A model generated the notes under the pieces. That model saw nothing but the letters and a program-made list of their open reading frames with translations. It was not told the DNA's origin and did no database searches. From contig CM054153.1 in assembly GCA_028751875.1 (NCBI GenBank), forward strand, positions 14,116,073 through 14,180,072: 64,000 nucleotides of DNA, in the 5' to 3' direction. Positions within the stretch are counted from its first letter, which is position 1, and each line of letters starts with the position of its first letter. The position numbers and the translations under genes are program-made. The stretch comes from Rapana venosa (lineage: Eukaryota; Mollusca; Gastropoda; Neogastropoda; Muricidae). Shown here one piece after another: positions 37,059 through 49,565 of the stretch.

Positions 37059-37480
37059 GCCTGGAGCAGTCAGCCCACCCAATAATATCCTACAGTAAAA
37101 CATGGACAATCCTGAGAAGAAACAGCTTCAGGAAAGCCTGGTGCCAGTGCCTGGACATTGGGTCAGTAGATGAAAAAGATGACATTCTTGAGCTAGACAG
37201 AACTGCTAAGGTTGCCATCTTTAGATTGCAAACAGGACACTACCAGTTCCTATCCCATCTCTATCACCTGAGAATATCCCACATTGACCAGTGTCCCTGT
37301 GGCAGAGGCCCACAACTGCCCTCCCATATTCTGCAAATCTTGTCCTTCCTTCAACACCCTGGGACACCAGACATGGCGCAGCCCAGTAGAGCTCCCCCCA
37401 AAAATTGCGAGGACTGGTGGGGTCACTGCTATGGACTTCAGACTTCACCATCCAGACCAGACTAAAAAAAGTTAACCTGG
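37053..37480 (+). pseudogene. Non-LTR retrotransposon C-terminal remnant (I/jockey-like)
   Basis: Reads SYSKTWTILRRNSFRKAW, then DDILELDRTAKVAIFRLQTG, then HLYHLRISHIDQCPCGRGPQ and ARTGGVTAMDF. The RLRTGH...LHRLRI-H-D-CPCG pattern is the zinc-binding C-terminus found after the RNase H region of I-group LINEs common in molluscs. The upstream RT is absent and a frame change occurs near 37330-37400. Confidence 0.75.
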
Positions 37481-38385
37481 CCAGGGAACACAGACAAAGA
37501 TCTAGAGTAGTTATAAGTTTAAAGTGTTGCCCTTTAGCTCTGAAAACTATCCAGAATTCTTTCAAAGATCAAGTCTTTCATGTGCTTGCATTTTTTGGTC
37601 CTGGTTTTGTGTATATAAGCCTGGTCCTGTCACCAGGTTTTTCAACAGATAGGTTGTTAGATGGTAGTTTTCCTGGCCGCTAACCTAATTGATAGATGGT
37701 TGTGGTAGCCTCTCTGTCAGTATACTCTTCATATCTTGCTTCATCACAAGTCTCCAGCCTCTGTACTGAATGCTTAATTAGTAAGTCCATCACAATAGCA
37801 GCAGTAAAACAAAGATTCCCTATTCAGTACTCCCCAGGCTACTTTTGTGATTATATTAAACTACATCGTAGTTGCTGACAGAACCCCTCCCCCCCCCCCC
37901 CCCCCTGAAAATCTGATAACTATAAACAAACAAAAAAGGGTCTCGGGCCTCTGCTTTGGGAGGGTTGATGACATTGTGTGAATTGCAGGTAGAGTTGATG
38001 TCTGGTTCCCACTACTTCTGCAAAGTTGACAGTGGTTTCTAGGTTGAGTTCCTCTGAGAGTTTGAACAACAGACCGAGGTGAAACATATTCATTCACAAC
38101 AGCTTCCTTGGTTGTCCGTATCTTCTTCACATACACAGATCGTTCTTCTGCTAGTTGGGCCAGGTCTTTTGCTTTGTGTCAAAAATCTTGGTAGTACTTC
38201 TGTTGATTTTTTAAAATAAAAAGGCCTCCGTCTTTCTTCTTTAAGTCTTCACACTCTGGTTTTTGTTTTGGTTTGGGTTTTGTTGTTGTTGTTGTTGTTT
38301 TGTGGTATTTTGTTGTTGTTGTTGGTTGTTGTTGGTGGGGTTTGTTTTGTTGTTGTTGTTGTTTTTTTTGGGGGGGGGGGGGTTG
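37481..38385. other. Non-coding sequence with poly-C and (GTT)n
   Basis: A run of about 20 C at 37888-37906; GTTGTT/GGTTTT low complexity at 38260-38380. Confidence 0.6.
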
Positions 38386-38389
38386 TAGT

Positions 38390-38505
38390 TTTTATCTCCT
38401 TTCTCAGCTAGAGCTCTGGGGTTTACCAATAGTGAGATTTTGTGTATGCGTCTGTTTTTACCCACCGTTAAGGTAAATGCATTCTGACTGTGGGAATGGT
38501 GTGTA
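38390..38505 (+). repeat. Repeat family D copy
   Basis: Contains ctagagctctggggtttacc, tgtgtatgcgtctgtt and accgttaaggtaaatgcatt; related copies at 22340, 36295 and 61690. Confidence 0.6.
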
Positions 38506-38514
38506 AACATGACA

Positions 38515-38812
38515 CCTGTGTGCATGCAGTTGTTAAAAAATTGTCATCCATTCTTACCGACACAAAGTGGCCTACTCTTCCCAAAGGCGGATCGCGCTTT
38601 TAATGTGTGAACAAGATGTTCTGTATGCATTCGTACATGGGGCCTTGGTTTATAGTCTCATCCGAAGGACTTTTGGGAGTAGAGTCAATACTAATGTTAA
38701 CTCAAGGGTAAAATTCCCACAGGCGCCTCCGTGGTGGCTCAATCTCGAGCCGTCAGATCACAAAGGCATCACTTTAACCACTATAGTGCTAGTCTTTTGG
38801 ATGAGACAATGT
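38515..38812 (-). repeat. SINE-A copy with head, tail missing
   Basis: Body from tgtgcatgcagttgttaaaa to ctcatccgaaggacttttgg, then the head side (cgagccgtcagatcacaaag). It joins directly to family B at about 38813. Confidence 0.75.
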
Positions 38813-39190
38813 TGTTGTTGTGTTGTTGTGCGTTCCCCAGCTTTACACCCTGGGGGTCACCCACAACATGCACTCTGACTCACTCATTCCACCTGGGAAT
38901 CACTGTGAGATAGGAAGTACACCCCGGGTGAGAAGTTTGCGTGTATGACTCTTTTCAAGTACCTCGCCACATAGGCAGCCATACTCCGACTTCAGAGGAT
39001 TTTTTCTCCTATAAAGGAGAGTGCAGGTTGTTATGTTAAGAGCTTGTCATGGCTGAAGGCAATCTCAACACAACATTTTAAACATAACAACATTTTGATG
39101 TAGGCCTTGGCAATTAGCTGGCATCAATAACTGACACAGCTTTTGGCCTGGACCAGGATGAGACAATAAACCGAGGCCCCCTGTGCAACA
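38813..39190 (+). repeat. Repeat family B, good copy
   Basis: Starts with (GTT)n-cgttccccagc, runs through ctttacaccctgggggtcac, tcgccacataggcagccata, cttcagaggattttt and gtcatggctgaaggcaatct, and ends near ttttggcctgg. Also at 30150, 58611, 59260 and 63060. Its nature is unknown. Confidence 0.75.
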
Positions 39191-39264
39191 CGCAATTAGC
39201 GCTTGTAAAAGATCCCACGGCAACAATAGAGTTGTTCCTGGCAAAATTCTGTCCAGAAAAAGCC

Positions 39265-39274
39265 ACTCTGATAG

Positions 39275-39313
<39 letters not shown>

Positions 39314-39423
39314 TTGGGTGTGTGTGTGTGTGTGTTGTTGTTGTCTTCAATTTAACGTCTATTCACTCTTAGTGATATTAGAGGATGGGTGTGTGTGTGC
39401 GTGTGTGTGTGTGTGTGTGTGCA

Positions 39424-39457
<34 letters not shown>

Positions 39458-39475
39458 GTGTGTGTGTGTTTGGAT
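39265..39475. repeat. (GT)n arrays
   Basis: GT arrays at 39275-39334 and 39387-39470. Confidence 0.95.
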
Positions 39476-40965
39476 TGTGGGAGGTTTTTTTGTGCACCCA
39501 CCAAAGTATGGATGTTGGGTGGGGTCTTGTTTGCTTTCTTATTCCAGTTTCTGTAACCATAGCCTTGCTTGATTCTGCAGTATAGCTACTTGTGTTGCGG
39601 TTGTCTTATAGTGAGCACCAACTTTCGTGTTAGCACACACACACTCACTCACTCACACACAATGCACGCTCGCACACACATACACCATACTTAACATGGT
39701 ACAAAAAATACTGCTGAAAATGAAATGCAAGCATTTCACTTGTACACTGCACACATTCCCTCAGCACTGGATGCTGCCAAACAAAGAGATAGGCCTAGGC
39801 CTAATGAAAACCCAGTTAGGCCTAACGCGTGATGATAGGCCTACGGGCACAACTTATTTCCTTTTGTCTAGTTCGTGTATAGTGTGTGAGCTATCGGAGT
39901 TTTTCGATTTGAGGGGAGGTCTGAGGTCGAATTTGATTATAAATTTGTTAGTATCGTTTTATGTGTTCGAAAATGGCATAACAACTACGTAACAAAGTTA
40001 TTGATAATTCGGCGCTTTCTCATTGGTTGAGTAGAAAGCGAAGGCGTTCGGTACACAAAGCTAGCACAAAATGTTTTTACTTATATTGCCATTTTAACAG
40101 GTAAAAACTTATCAATATTACTAATAGCAATATGAATAAATATGTATTTTTATAAGCGAAATGAATTACATCGAGATTATAAGAGTAACAGCAAAAATAA
40201 GAATGCGGAATTTAGGGGAATATAGAATGAATAGCTCTGCGTGTAGGTCATTAGGTCACTATTTGTTTTCGTTTGGTCAGTCTGCAGACATCCTGTTGTT
40301 TACAAGAAGTTGAGGGCTCCGATCCGTTTGGAAGGAAGTTGCTAGTCCAAGAAATATTTCGGTATGCAGAAAAGGAGTTAATATATGGCGATTTATTGCA
40401 ACAGGTATCCAAGTTTTCAATGATCAGGGTTTTTTGTTTTTTTCAGAACAACTATCAGTCATTTCATTTGTAAATAAAGTGACTCCCGGTGTACTCAGGC
40501 TGTGTGCGTTATACTGTTATGTTACAGTTAGTAGTAGTACAAAGATTTTGTGTTTTGGATTCCATCTTTTATTCAACAGTAAGTTCTTTCAAACGTTTAA
40601 TTTTGTTCACCCAAGCAAATACTGGCAGAGGAAAATGTTAATTTGTTTATAAAATGAACATACATGCCAGTAGCAGTATATGGCCGAGACTTAATTTTAA
40701 TTGTTTTTGTTGAACATCCAAATGACTTGAAGCTGAACTTCAGTTGAAGGTCAATCAGCAACCAAAAAAAAAAATCATCTGATGTCTGGTCCACAGGAGA
40801 TTCCTTATTTGTCTGATGGAATATTTATAGTTTATATTTTAAAAGAAAACAGCTGTGGGTTAAGTCAAAGACTTGGAAGTCATAACTATAAGCCTTTTTT
40901 TTTCAAAGATAAGAAAAAAAGATTAATTATTCCTTTTATGAAATTTATTTAGGCCTATTCTTATA
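39476..40965 (+). promoter_or_regulatory. Repeat-poor, CpG-containing region, possible promoter/5' exon of the CCPG1-like gene
   Basis: Between 39780 and 40400 there are scattered CpGs and a CCAAT-type cattggttgag (40021). A possible donor, gcaacag-gtatcc, is at about 40404. The coding start at 49488 follows an acceptor, so an upstream untranslated exon must exist; this is one candidate place. No direct evidence. Confidence 0.2.
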
Positions 40966-41140
40966 TTTCCAGGATAATGGAATAAGTAAGTACTCTGTGC
41001 CTTTTCCTTTTTACTTCCAGTCCCCATGTGCATGCAATTTTGTAGACTTTGTAACCAGTTCCCATTGATGATTGATACAAATGGCTCTTCCAAAAGGTGG
41101 AACAGGCCTTAATATGTGCTCAACATGTTCAATATGACGG
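40966..41140 (-). repeat. SINE-A, first half (split by LINE)
   Basis: Tail signature (ccaggataatggaataag) and body up to gctcaacatgttcaatatg. The missing rest resumes at 46020. Confidence 0.78.
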
Positions 41141-41252
41141 GGTTTGCGCATGCGTCAAAGTAAGACGCTTTTTTTCGTAGGGTGCCTTTTATTTTTTATT
41201 TTCTTCAAAATTTCAACAATAGCCTTCAACTTTAACATTACCTCCTACTCCC

Positions 41253-41530
41253 ACTGATTGCCGACCACCTACTGCTGACAGGCAGCCCATTGTGCTTCTT
41301 CTAAGTTCATGTGATTAGTGTATTTTTAACTTTCTTTTTGTATCACCCAATGACCCACTTTGTGCCTATCATCGAAACCGGTCAAGGACAACCACTGATT
41401 GCCGACCACCTACTGCTGACAGGCAGCCCATTGTGCTTCTTCTAAGTTCATGTGATTAGTGTATTTTTAACTTTTTTTTTGTATCACCCAATGACCCACT
41501 TTGTGCCTATCATCGAAACCGGACAACCAC
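41253..41530 (+). repeat. 140-base tandem duplication in the CR1-like 5' region
   Basis: The unit starting actgattgccgaccacctac occurs at 41253 and 41393 with few differences. Confidence 0.9.
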
Positions 41531-41629
41531 CAGTTCAAAACCCAGTGAAGTATAGTACAGAGCAGAACAGAATAGACTCCTGACTTAGTTTTAACTGCAA
41601 AGCCTAGTTTATTATTTAATCATAGAGAC

Positions 41630-41940
41630 ATGTTTATGACTGAGATTATAATTTAGACTGATTCATTGGCTTAGTCATCTACCTACCAACTACTTCCTAG
41701 TCAACTGACCTAGTCACCTAGTCAACCTCATCTCGCCAACTCTACCTTGTCTACCTCACCTACTGATCTAGTCAACCTCACCTACTGAGATTATAATTTA
41801 GACTGATTAATTGGCTTAGTCATCTACCTACCAACCACTACCTAGTCAACTGACCTAGTCAACCTCATCTCGCCAACTCTACCTTGTCTACCTCACCTAC
41901 TGATCTAGTCAACCTCACCTACTGAATAATGAACTAGTCA
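41630..41940 (+). repeat. Second tandem duplication in the CR1-like 5' region
   Basis: The unit from gagattataatttagactga to aacctcacctactga occurs twice, period about 145 bases, made of ctagtcaac sub-repeats. Confidence 0.88.
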
Positions 41941-44900
41941 ACACCATCTCATACTAGGACTAAATACTACTAGTGTAATGTAAGTAACTGACCTAGTCAA
42001 CCCCATCTCGCCAACTTCACCTAGTCAACCTCATTTGATGATCCGTGTCCTAGTCAACCTCATCTTCATACTCATCTCATCCTAAGGACTTAAATATTAC
42101 TAGTGTGTGCAAATCACATTGTGTATATACTACGAACCATTCATCATCATTGTGCATAGACTTGAAATAACCATTACTACGAACTATAATGGTCATGTCC
42201 CACTAGATGTAGGCCTAGCTAAAACCGGAAACCAGAAGAATATTATTACTAGACTAGACAACCTATCAACATGCTTAAACAACACTGTGCCTACTCTTAG
42301 TTATAGCTCTTTGTCAAAAATTCCTACCGCCCCAGGACAACACTACTGACAACAAACAGAACATCAACCTCAGCAACGTTACCACCAACAGCCAACACCG
42401 CATTGACGCAACATGCGCTGCCTTCATCAGCTGCAAACCATCCAAACCACCAGTCACCGCTCAACGACCGCGCACGAACCCCACTCTACTTATACTATCC
42501 ATACTCCTTTCAGGAGACATACATCTAAACCCTGACCTACAGCAACATCCACCTACCCTTGCGGCCTCTGCGATCACCCAGTGACATGGAGCTGCAAGGG
42601 TATAGCCTGCGACGACTGTGGAATCTGGTTCCACAGCTCGTGCGTAGAACTATGTAGCACAGACCTTTCAACATTAGAAGACACCAACACACAGTGGATG
42701 TGCTACAGATGCAACTCTACCAACTGCGACACATTTACATTTAGGAACCTGACAAGCAGCACAAACTACTACTTACCACTACATGACTCCAACACATCAC
42801 TTGACTGCCACGCATCAGCCTTCAGCCCACTAAAAACAAGCACCCCAAACAGCAGCCACCAGCAACTACCAAGACAGCCTACAAGTAGAACGACTGACAA
42901 CTAAGCCCACTGACAACCAGTACACCAGCCCGACCAACCCCACTACAAACCCGACGAACAACCCCAAAGCCCAGACCAGCTAGAACTATGACTCCGAAAC
43001 CACAATAGTTACGCCACCCAATAGAACTAAAATAAACGATCACTCCAACACTTCCTCCAACACTCCAGCATACCAACTACCGGAGAGGAAAAACCTTAGA
43101 CTAATGACAGTGAACTGCAGAGGAATTAGAAATAAAACAGCAGAGTTAGAACAGCCCTCCACTACATCAAACCTGACATTGTCTGCGGGACCGAATCCAA
43201 ACTCGACAACAACGTTCAAAACAGCGAAGTGTTTTCCAGATAACTATGTAGTATATAGAAAGGACAGAGGTCAGTTAGGGGGGGGGTATTCATACTAGTA
43301 CGTAAGGAACTTATTTCAACAGAGAAAAGGAAATAACAGCCAACTGCGAAACAATCTGGGTAGAGTAAAACTCCACAAAGCAAAAGACCTTATAGTAGGA
43401 TCCTTTTACACACCGTATAGAAACACAAAGGACATGAAAGAACTAGAAATAGCACTAGGGAAGCTTAGACCAGGAAACGGACAAACCATCCTAGCAGGGA
43501 CTTCAACTGTCCCGACGTAGACTGGGACACAAACACTGTACCACCAGGATCACCAGCGAGACCAGTTCAGCAACAGCTAGCAGAAGTCACCGCCGAAGCA
43601 GGTTTTACACAGATCCACAGAGAAAGCACTAGAGAAAAGAACCTACTAGATTTAGTTTTTACCACCAACCCTTCACTCATCAGATCCTCCATCTCGGTCC
43701 CAGGAATATCCACCATGACCTAGTTGTAACAGACATCGACACAAAACCCCACTACACCAAACAGGCAAGAAGGAAATACTACAACTTTACAAGAGCAAAC
43801 TGGACAGGACTTAGAGAAGGATTAGAGACGACCTAAAAGACACAATTAGTAACAACCAACAACAAGGGGACGACGCCAACACACTATGGACAACCTTTAA
43901 AAGGAAAATAATGCAAGAAATAGACACCTACATCCCATCACAGATGAAGACCAGAAACAACAGCACACCATGGATAACGAAAGATATAAAACGCATGCTC
44001 AGGAATAACAGAGACTCTACAACCAAGCCAAGAAGCACAACAACTGGGACAACTACAAACACTACCAAAAAGAATGCAAACGAAACATACGCAAAGCGGA
44101 ATGGCACCACATCAACACGACAATACTACAAGGGCTACAAGCAAACAACAACAAACCCTTCTGGCGATATATAAAGAACAAAAGACAGGACAATGTAGGA
44201 GTAGCACCACTGAAGGAAGGAGCAACCCTAGTTAGCGATAGCTTAGGTAAGGCCAAATATTATTAAAACAATTCCAATCAGTTTTCACTCCAGAGGATAG
44301 GACACCACCACCGCCAATGGACAATCTACATCACCAACCCATAGAGAGCATCACCGTCACAGTAGATGGAGTAGAAAAACTGCTTAAAAACACCGACCCA
44401 GCCAAAGCACACGGACCAGATGCCATCCCCAACATAGTACTAAAGAACTGCGCAGACATATTAGCACCAGCACTAACAACCATCTACCAAAAATCATTAG
44501 ACACAGGAATTCTAACCGGCGGACTGGAGACAAGCTAATATATCAGGTATCTTTAAAAAAGGGGACAAACACACAGCATCCAACTATAGACCAGTTTCAC
44601 TTACTTCAGTATGCTGCAAGATTTTAGAACATATAGTATGCCGCCACCTAAATGGAACACCTAGAAAGGAATAATATTCTAACACACTTAAACCACGCTT
44701 CCGCTCTGGCTACTCCTGTGAGTCCCAACTCCTGACCACCACCCAGGACTTCCTATCATCATTAGACAAGGAGAACAAGTAGATGTAGCAATCTTAGACT
44801 TTAGCAAGGCCTTTGATACAGTCCCCACAGGAAACTACTATATAAGTTAGAAAAAATGGCATAGTAGGAGAAATTCACACCTGGCTGAAAAACTTCCAAC

Positions 44901-46018
44901 ACCAGAACAATGAGAGTAGTGTAGAAGGAGAAACATCAGAAGAAGTTAGAGTAGAGTCAGGAGTACCACAAGGAACTGTGTTAGGCCCCATACTCTTCCT
45001 ATGCCACATTAATGACCTAACCAACATCAGTCGCATCCCAAGTAAGACTTTTTGCAGATGACTGTCTTTTATATAGAAAATAGGCACTTCGATGACCACA
45101 TCACCCTTCAAAAGACCTCAAGAAATTAGAAACCTGGGCAGAAAATTGGGGATGCGTTTTAACGCCAGCAAGTGTTATATTTTAAACATAAAAAATGAGA
45201 ATCAGACTATCTCTACCAACTAAATAGTACATCCTCACAAGTGGCATCAAACCATATCTAGGGATCCACATCTCCAACGACTTGAAATGGACCACCCACA
45301 TAGACAAAATTACCAAAAAAGCAAGCTCAATGTTAGGATTTTTACAGCGAAACCTCAAACACTGCCCACAAGAATTCGTAGATTAGCCTATCTATCACTA
45401 GTTAGATCCACATTAGATATGGTGCCACAGTATGGATAGCCACTGCCAACAGACATAGATAAGTTAGAACGTATCCAGAAACAGGGCAGCCAGATTCATA
45501 AAACAAGACTACCATACTAGAGACCCTGGCTGTGTCACGACCATGCTCCAAGACCTGCATCTGCCGAAATTACAAGACCGGAGGCGACAGCTTAGGTTAG
45601 CCTTTATGTATAAAGTGGTTGGGGGAAACTTGTCCCCGGCCATGCCCCATCAAATTTTTTTACCCCCAAACCCAAGGTAAACTTTAAAATTTAAACTAAG
45701 ACTTTAAGGACTATAAATCAGTAAACATAGTAGAAAGGACAGCCTGCAACAACAAAAAGAGCTACACAGTCCCAGACAGCAGGGCAACCAGTACAAGCAC
45801 TCCTTCTTCGTGCAGACGGTTATAGACTGGAACCCCCTCAAGCGACCAAAACCCGTCAATTCCAAGACCCTGAGCTCCTTCAAAGGGGCCCTCACCAGGG
45901 AGAACTTTTTCAGAACCAACCAGCATTAGTACTAGCAGTTAAGCGCAAACCCCCAATCCGTCGCGTAAAGCCAGAAGTGGTTACTGCGACGTATTGATCC
46001 AGATCCAGATCCAGATCT

Positions 46019-46110
46019 TTGTGTATTTGCACATACATACATGTATGGGGCCTCAGTTTATACTTGTAATAGTTGTATAGTCTCATCCAAAACACTTAGG
46101 CTATTGACTA
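46019..46110 (-). repeat. SINE-A, second half (split by LINE)
   Basis: Resumes the SINE body (ttgcacatac, ggggcctcagtttata, tagtctcatcc) exactly where the first half stopped at about 41140. Confidence 0.7.
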
Positions 46111-46352
46111 TTGTATTGAGCTCTCTTGCATATCACTGATGTATTATTGAGCTGTCTTGCATATTAATTTATGATTGATTTATTACTTGCTCTTCAAAAG
46201 GGAAAAAACTGAGCTAAAAGAAATTGTATTACTGCTTGGAAGTTATTATAAGACCCTTGGAAATATTTTGCTACGTCATCATCGGGGTTATTGCAGCTAA
46301 TGAAGGTCTTTTCTCTTGATTCTGATACTCAGTGACTGAGGCAGTGGTGGTG

Positions 46353-46401
<49 letters not shown>

Positions 46402-47070
46402 GAACAGCAATGTGAGCTGATATATAAAAATTGGTTTGTCTTTGCAAGATATAGCGCTATATAAGTTCCATTTATTATTATTATTATATTATTATTATTA
46501 TTGTATAATCGAGCCGATGATTTTAGTGTGTGGGTTTCAATCACCTTCTTTGAGCTGTTGCATGGAGATGAATTTTTCATGAAGTTAATTTTTGTTTAAT
46601 TCCTGTCTTTAGTCCCATTCTCTTGAAAGCCAAGGTAGGTATGCACAGAGAATAATGTGTGGCACTCATTAAAAGTTTATACAAGTTATAGATCTCTCCA
46701 TTGTTTTGAGTAGCTCATGTATAGCTATTCTGATAACAGAGCCTTGGCTAAAAGTAACACTTGGCAGGAACCAAAAAGAAAATCCTGCGTTTTATGGGGT
46801 TTAAACCCAGAACCACTACAGCATCAAGCCACAGGTGCAGTGAGCTACACCATTGCAGCTGTTTCCATCAAGATGAGAAAAATAGTAGAGCTCTATATGT
46901 ATATACTGGGATAAGACCTGGATTGACTGGTCATGTGCAACTGAAAGAAAGTGTGCAAAAGTAGATTTGTTAGATACTAGACAGTTCTAGAATAGAAGTT
47001 AGAACTTAAATACTTTTTTTATATTTAGCAAATCTACCAAAAGTGTAATTTTTATTCTTGTATTTTGTCA
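46111..47070. other. Non-coding sequence with poly-G and a TATAGCGC element
   Basis: A run of about 43 G at 46357-46399. 46430-46505 is the reverse of the (AAT)n-TATAGCGC element. The rest is unassigned. Confidence 0.65.
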
Positions 47071-47072
47071 TT

Positions 47073-47420
47073 TATTTTGAGGATAATGGAATATAAGCAC
47101 TCATATATGCTTTTTTCATCTAGTCCCTGTGTGTATGCAGTTTTGTAAACTTTGTCATCTGTTCCCACCGCCATACAGTGGCCTATTTTTCTGAAAAGCG
47201 GATCAGGTTTTTCATGTGGTCAAGATGTTCTGCATGCATTCACACATGGGACCTCGGTTTATAGTCTCATAGTCTCATCCGAAGGACTTTTGGGAGGAGT
47301 GGAGTCGGCACTGATGTTAACTCCAGGGGAAAATATCCCCTTGAACAGGATTCAAACCTGGGTCAACAGAACACAAATGCAATGCTCAACACAATAAGTT
47401 TCGAGGCTATCCCACCCTGT
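47073..47420 (-). repeat. SINE-A, nearly complete with head
   Basis: Tail (aggataatggaatataagca), body, ggagttaacatcagtg-like block, then the B-box-like ggtttgaatcctg and the head on the minus strand. A (GT)n array abuts the head (47418-47442). Confidence 0.82.
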
Positions 47421-47442
47421 GTGTGTGTGTGTGTGTGTGTGT

Positions 47443-48228
47443 GTTCTGACCTTGGTCGTCTTGTGTTGGGGTACTTCTTATCTTTTACTGTAGTTTTAGT
47501 TTTATTGCCTAGTGACGATTCGTGTGGTGTCATTAAAATGGTTCTATTGTCACTGACTCACTACTACTGTACTAGCTAACAAGTACAGCCAGGATCTGAG
47601 GATGTTCTTGAAACTAAGCAGGTCCCTAAATAGCCATAAATCGGTTTAACACTGATTAACTTATTATCTAAATCAACACTGATGTGAAAACCACCTAAAA
47701 TAATGGCAATGAAAAAAGATTAAGTTTGAAAATAAAAGTGAAAACTCATTTGAGATGGTAGTGTAAATTGAATACTATCAGAATATTACAAATAAAAAGA
47801 ACACTTCCAAAGTTTTCTGGGAATTTAACCAGGGCTTTGAGTTTGAAATATCAGTATGGGGTAATTTTATATATCTAGGCCAATTGATATCTATAGAGGT
47901 TGAAAGTAAACTATTTTAAGCTGACCACATACTAAATTCAGTATGTACTGTAGTATTTCTCACAAAGTTTCTAGACCAGAGGTAGGGTGGGGGTGGAGCA
48001 GTTGCTATCTCTGTGGAGCCTGACCAGTTTACAGCAGGGACTGGTTTACAATGTTCACCACAGTTACCTCAGCACAGGAGGGTCTTCATTTAGAGGGCAG
48101 ACTACATCACATGCTTGGTATGATCATGTCATGTGTCTGAAACCAGTGTTAGATTATCAGATTATCAGATAACTAAATTACCATTTTACAGTCCTGTATC
48201 CATTCCTGTGGTTTAGAAATCAGGGTAC
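47443..48228. other. Unassigned non-coding sequence
   Basis: No element or exon that I can support. Confidence 0.5.
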
Positions 48229-48715
48229 TATCTTGTGTGTGTGTATGTATATGTTTGTGTGTGTGTGTGTGTGTTGGCAAAGGGGGAGGGGGTGGGGTGG
48301 GGAGCAGATTACATACACATGTATACAAACAGCCACACAATTCTATGCACATACAGATCTACACACACACACGTGCACGCACAAACACACAAGCATGCAC
48401 ACACACATGCACGCACACACACACAAACACACACACACGCACACACACACACACTACGCATGCATGCACACACTAAACACACACACACACTAACACGCAC
48501 GCACACACTAAAACACACACTACATACTAGTTACTACACACACACATACCACAACACAACATACACTCTACACACACACCACACATTATTCCCTCAAAAT
48601 TCCTGTTGTTATTATCGCATACACTACACACAGTCCACACACACACACACTCACACCACACTCACACACTCACACTTACACACACTCTGACAACACACAC
48701 ACACCCCACACACAC

Positions 48716-48757
<42 letters not shown>

Positions 48758-48775
48758 ACCACACACACACCTTAG
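48229..48775. repeat. (GT)n then long (CA)n region
   Basis: GT 48234-48275, G-rich 48280-48305, then CA with CACG, TACA and CCAC variants to 48770. Confidence 0.95.
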
Positions 48776-49145
48776 AATATTGCACTCACTCACTCCCCCA
48801 CTCACAGTCCCACATGTGGTGGCTGGCTTGAGCCTTAGTTAGCACAGATGGTAGAATCACATCCATCCCCTATCTCCTTACTGATAAAAGGGATAATGCC
48901 CTTGGTCAGTGGGGTTCTTAGGCCAGGGTTGTCTCATGTCTGTAGTGTAAAGCTGCTGGTAGCCCAGTAACAAGTACAGTGAAGGCTTTGACAAGAAAAT
49001 TTGCCACCAGGTATTTTTAAAGAGAACTCCAAAACTCTGAACTCTGAAAGGATTTACTCATAAAGACTCCATTGGCTCATACAGTTAATAATTATTGAAT
49101 ACAAGGTAAGTACAGCTGTGACAAGCAAATGCTATGAAAATCATG
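48776..49145. other. Unassigned non-coding sequence
   Basis: Unique-looking sequence upstream of the LINE remnant; nothing recognised. Confidence 0.45.
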
Positions 49146-49149
49146 ACAT

Positions 49150-49385
49150 CATAATATCTCTTATTCTAAAGGCCTTTATAAAGCTAAATTGCTAAATGAT
49201 ATTAGGATTATTACATGTCCAGTCCTAGCCTGAGCAGACAGTGTACCTAAATCTATGCACAAAGCTGGCTGGTATATTTTTGCCAGGATATTCTTTTGCC
49301 GTATGTCATTAAAGGCAGGGCAGCATAAAACAAAATGTACTTCACCTTCTGTTTCTTCATTATGACAGCATATCATAACAAGAAT
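49150..49385 (-). pseudogene. LINE C-terminal zinc-finger remnant
   Basis: The minus strand reads ICCHNEETEGEVHFVLCCPA, then FNDIRQKNI. This matches the C-x-x-C...E-HFLL-CP C-terminal motif of non-LTR retrotransposons. Only about 70 codons remain. Confidence 0.55.
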
Positions 49386-49487
49386 ATTTCATGCATTGCC
49401 ACTGCCCTCACTGATTGCAGGTAAAACACACCATTATTTCGTCTTTCCTTTGATTTTCTATGGTGTGCGTGGATACAGCCATCACAG

Positions 49488-49565
49488 ATGAGTGACCTCA
49501 GCGACTCAGACAACTCCTCTGATGGGGGAGACTGGGCAGTAGTCAATGCACAGGGAGATCTGGAT
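49488..49565 (+). CDS. CCPG1-like exon 1 (LIR motif)
   Basis: The ATG at 49488 sits directly after a good acceptor (gccatcacag), so an untranslated exon should lie upstream. The exon encodes 26 residues: MSDLSDSDNSSDGGDWAVV and then NAQGDLD, with donor gtgagt, phase 0. WAVV with preceding D/S residues fits the LIR consensus W-x-x-(I/L/V). Confidence 0.8.

Larger units (their letters stand above)
41141..46018 (+). mobile_element. CR1-like non-LTR retrotransposon, near full length, many frameshifts
   Basis: Order on the plus strand: a 5' region with two sets of tandem repeats (41253-41530, 41630-41940). A PHD-type C4HC3 finger follows at about 42560-42712 (CGLC, CDDC, WFHSSC, CYRC). Endonuclease pieces are at 43100-43740 (MTVNCRGIRNKTAELE, KPDIVCGTESKLDNN). 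RT pieces are at 44310-45330 (GPDAIPNIVLKNCADILAPA, ILDFSKAFDTVP, GVPQGTVLGPILFL, LFADDCLLYR). The C-terminus has SFFVQTVIDWN at about 45800-45835. Frames shift repeatedly, so it is inactive. The 3' end is a short (GATCCA)n repeat at 45996-46016. The two halves of one SINE-A on its flanks set the boundaries. Confidence 0.85.

Noticed and set aside
43928..44256. Minus-strand hydrophobic frames within 42-46 kb
   Set aside because: They are shadows of the CR1-like element on the plus strand.
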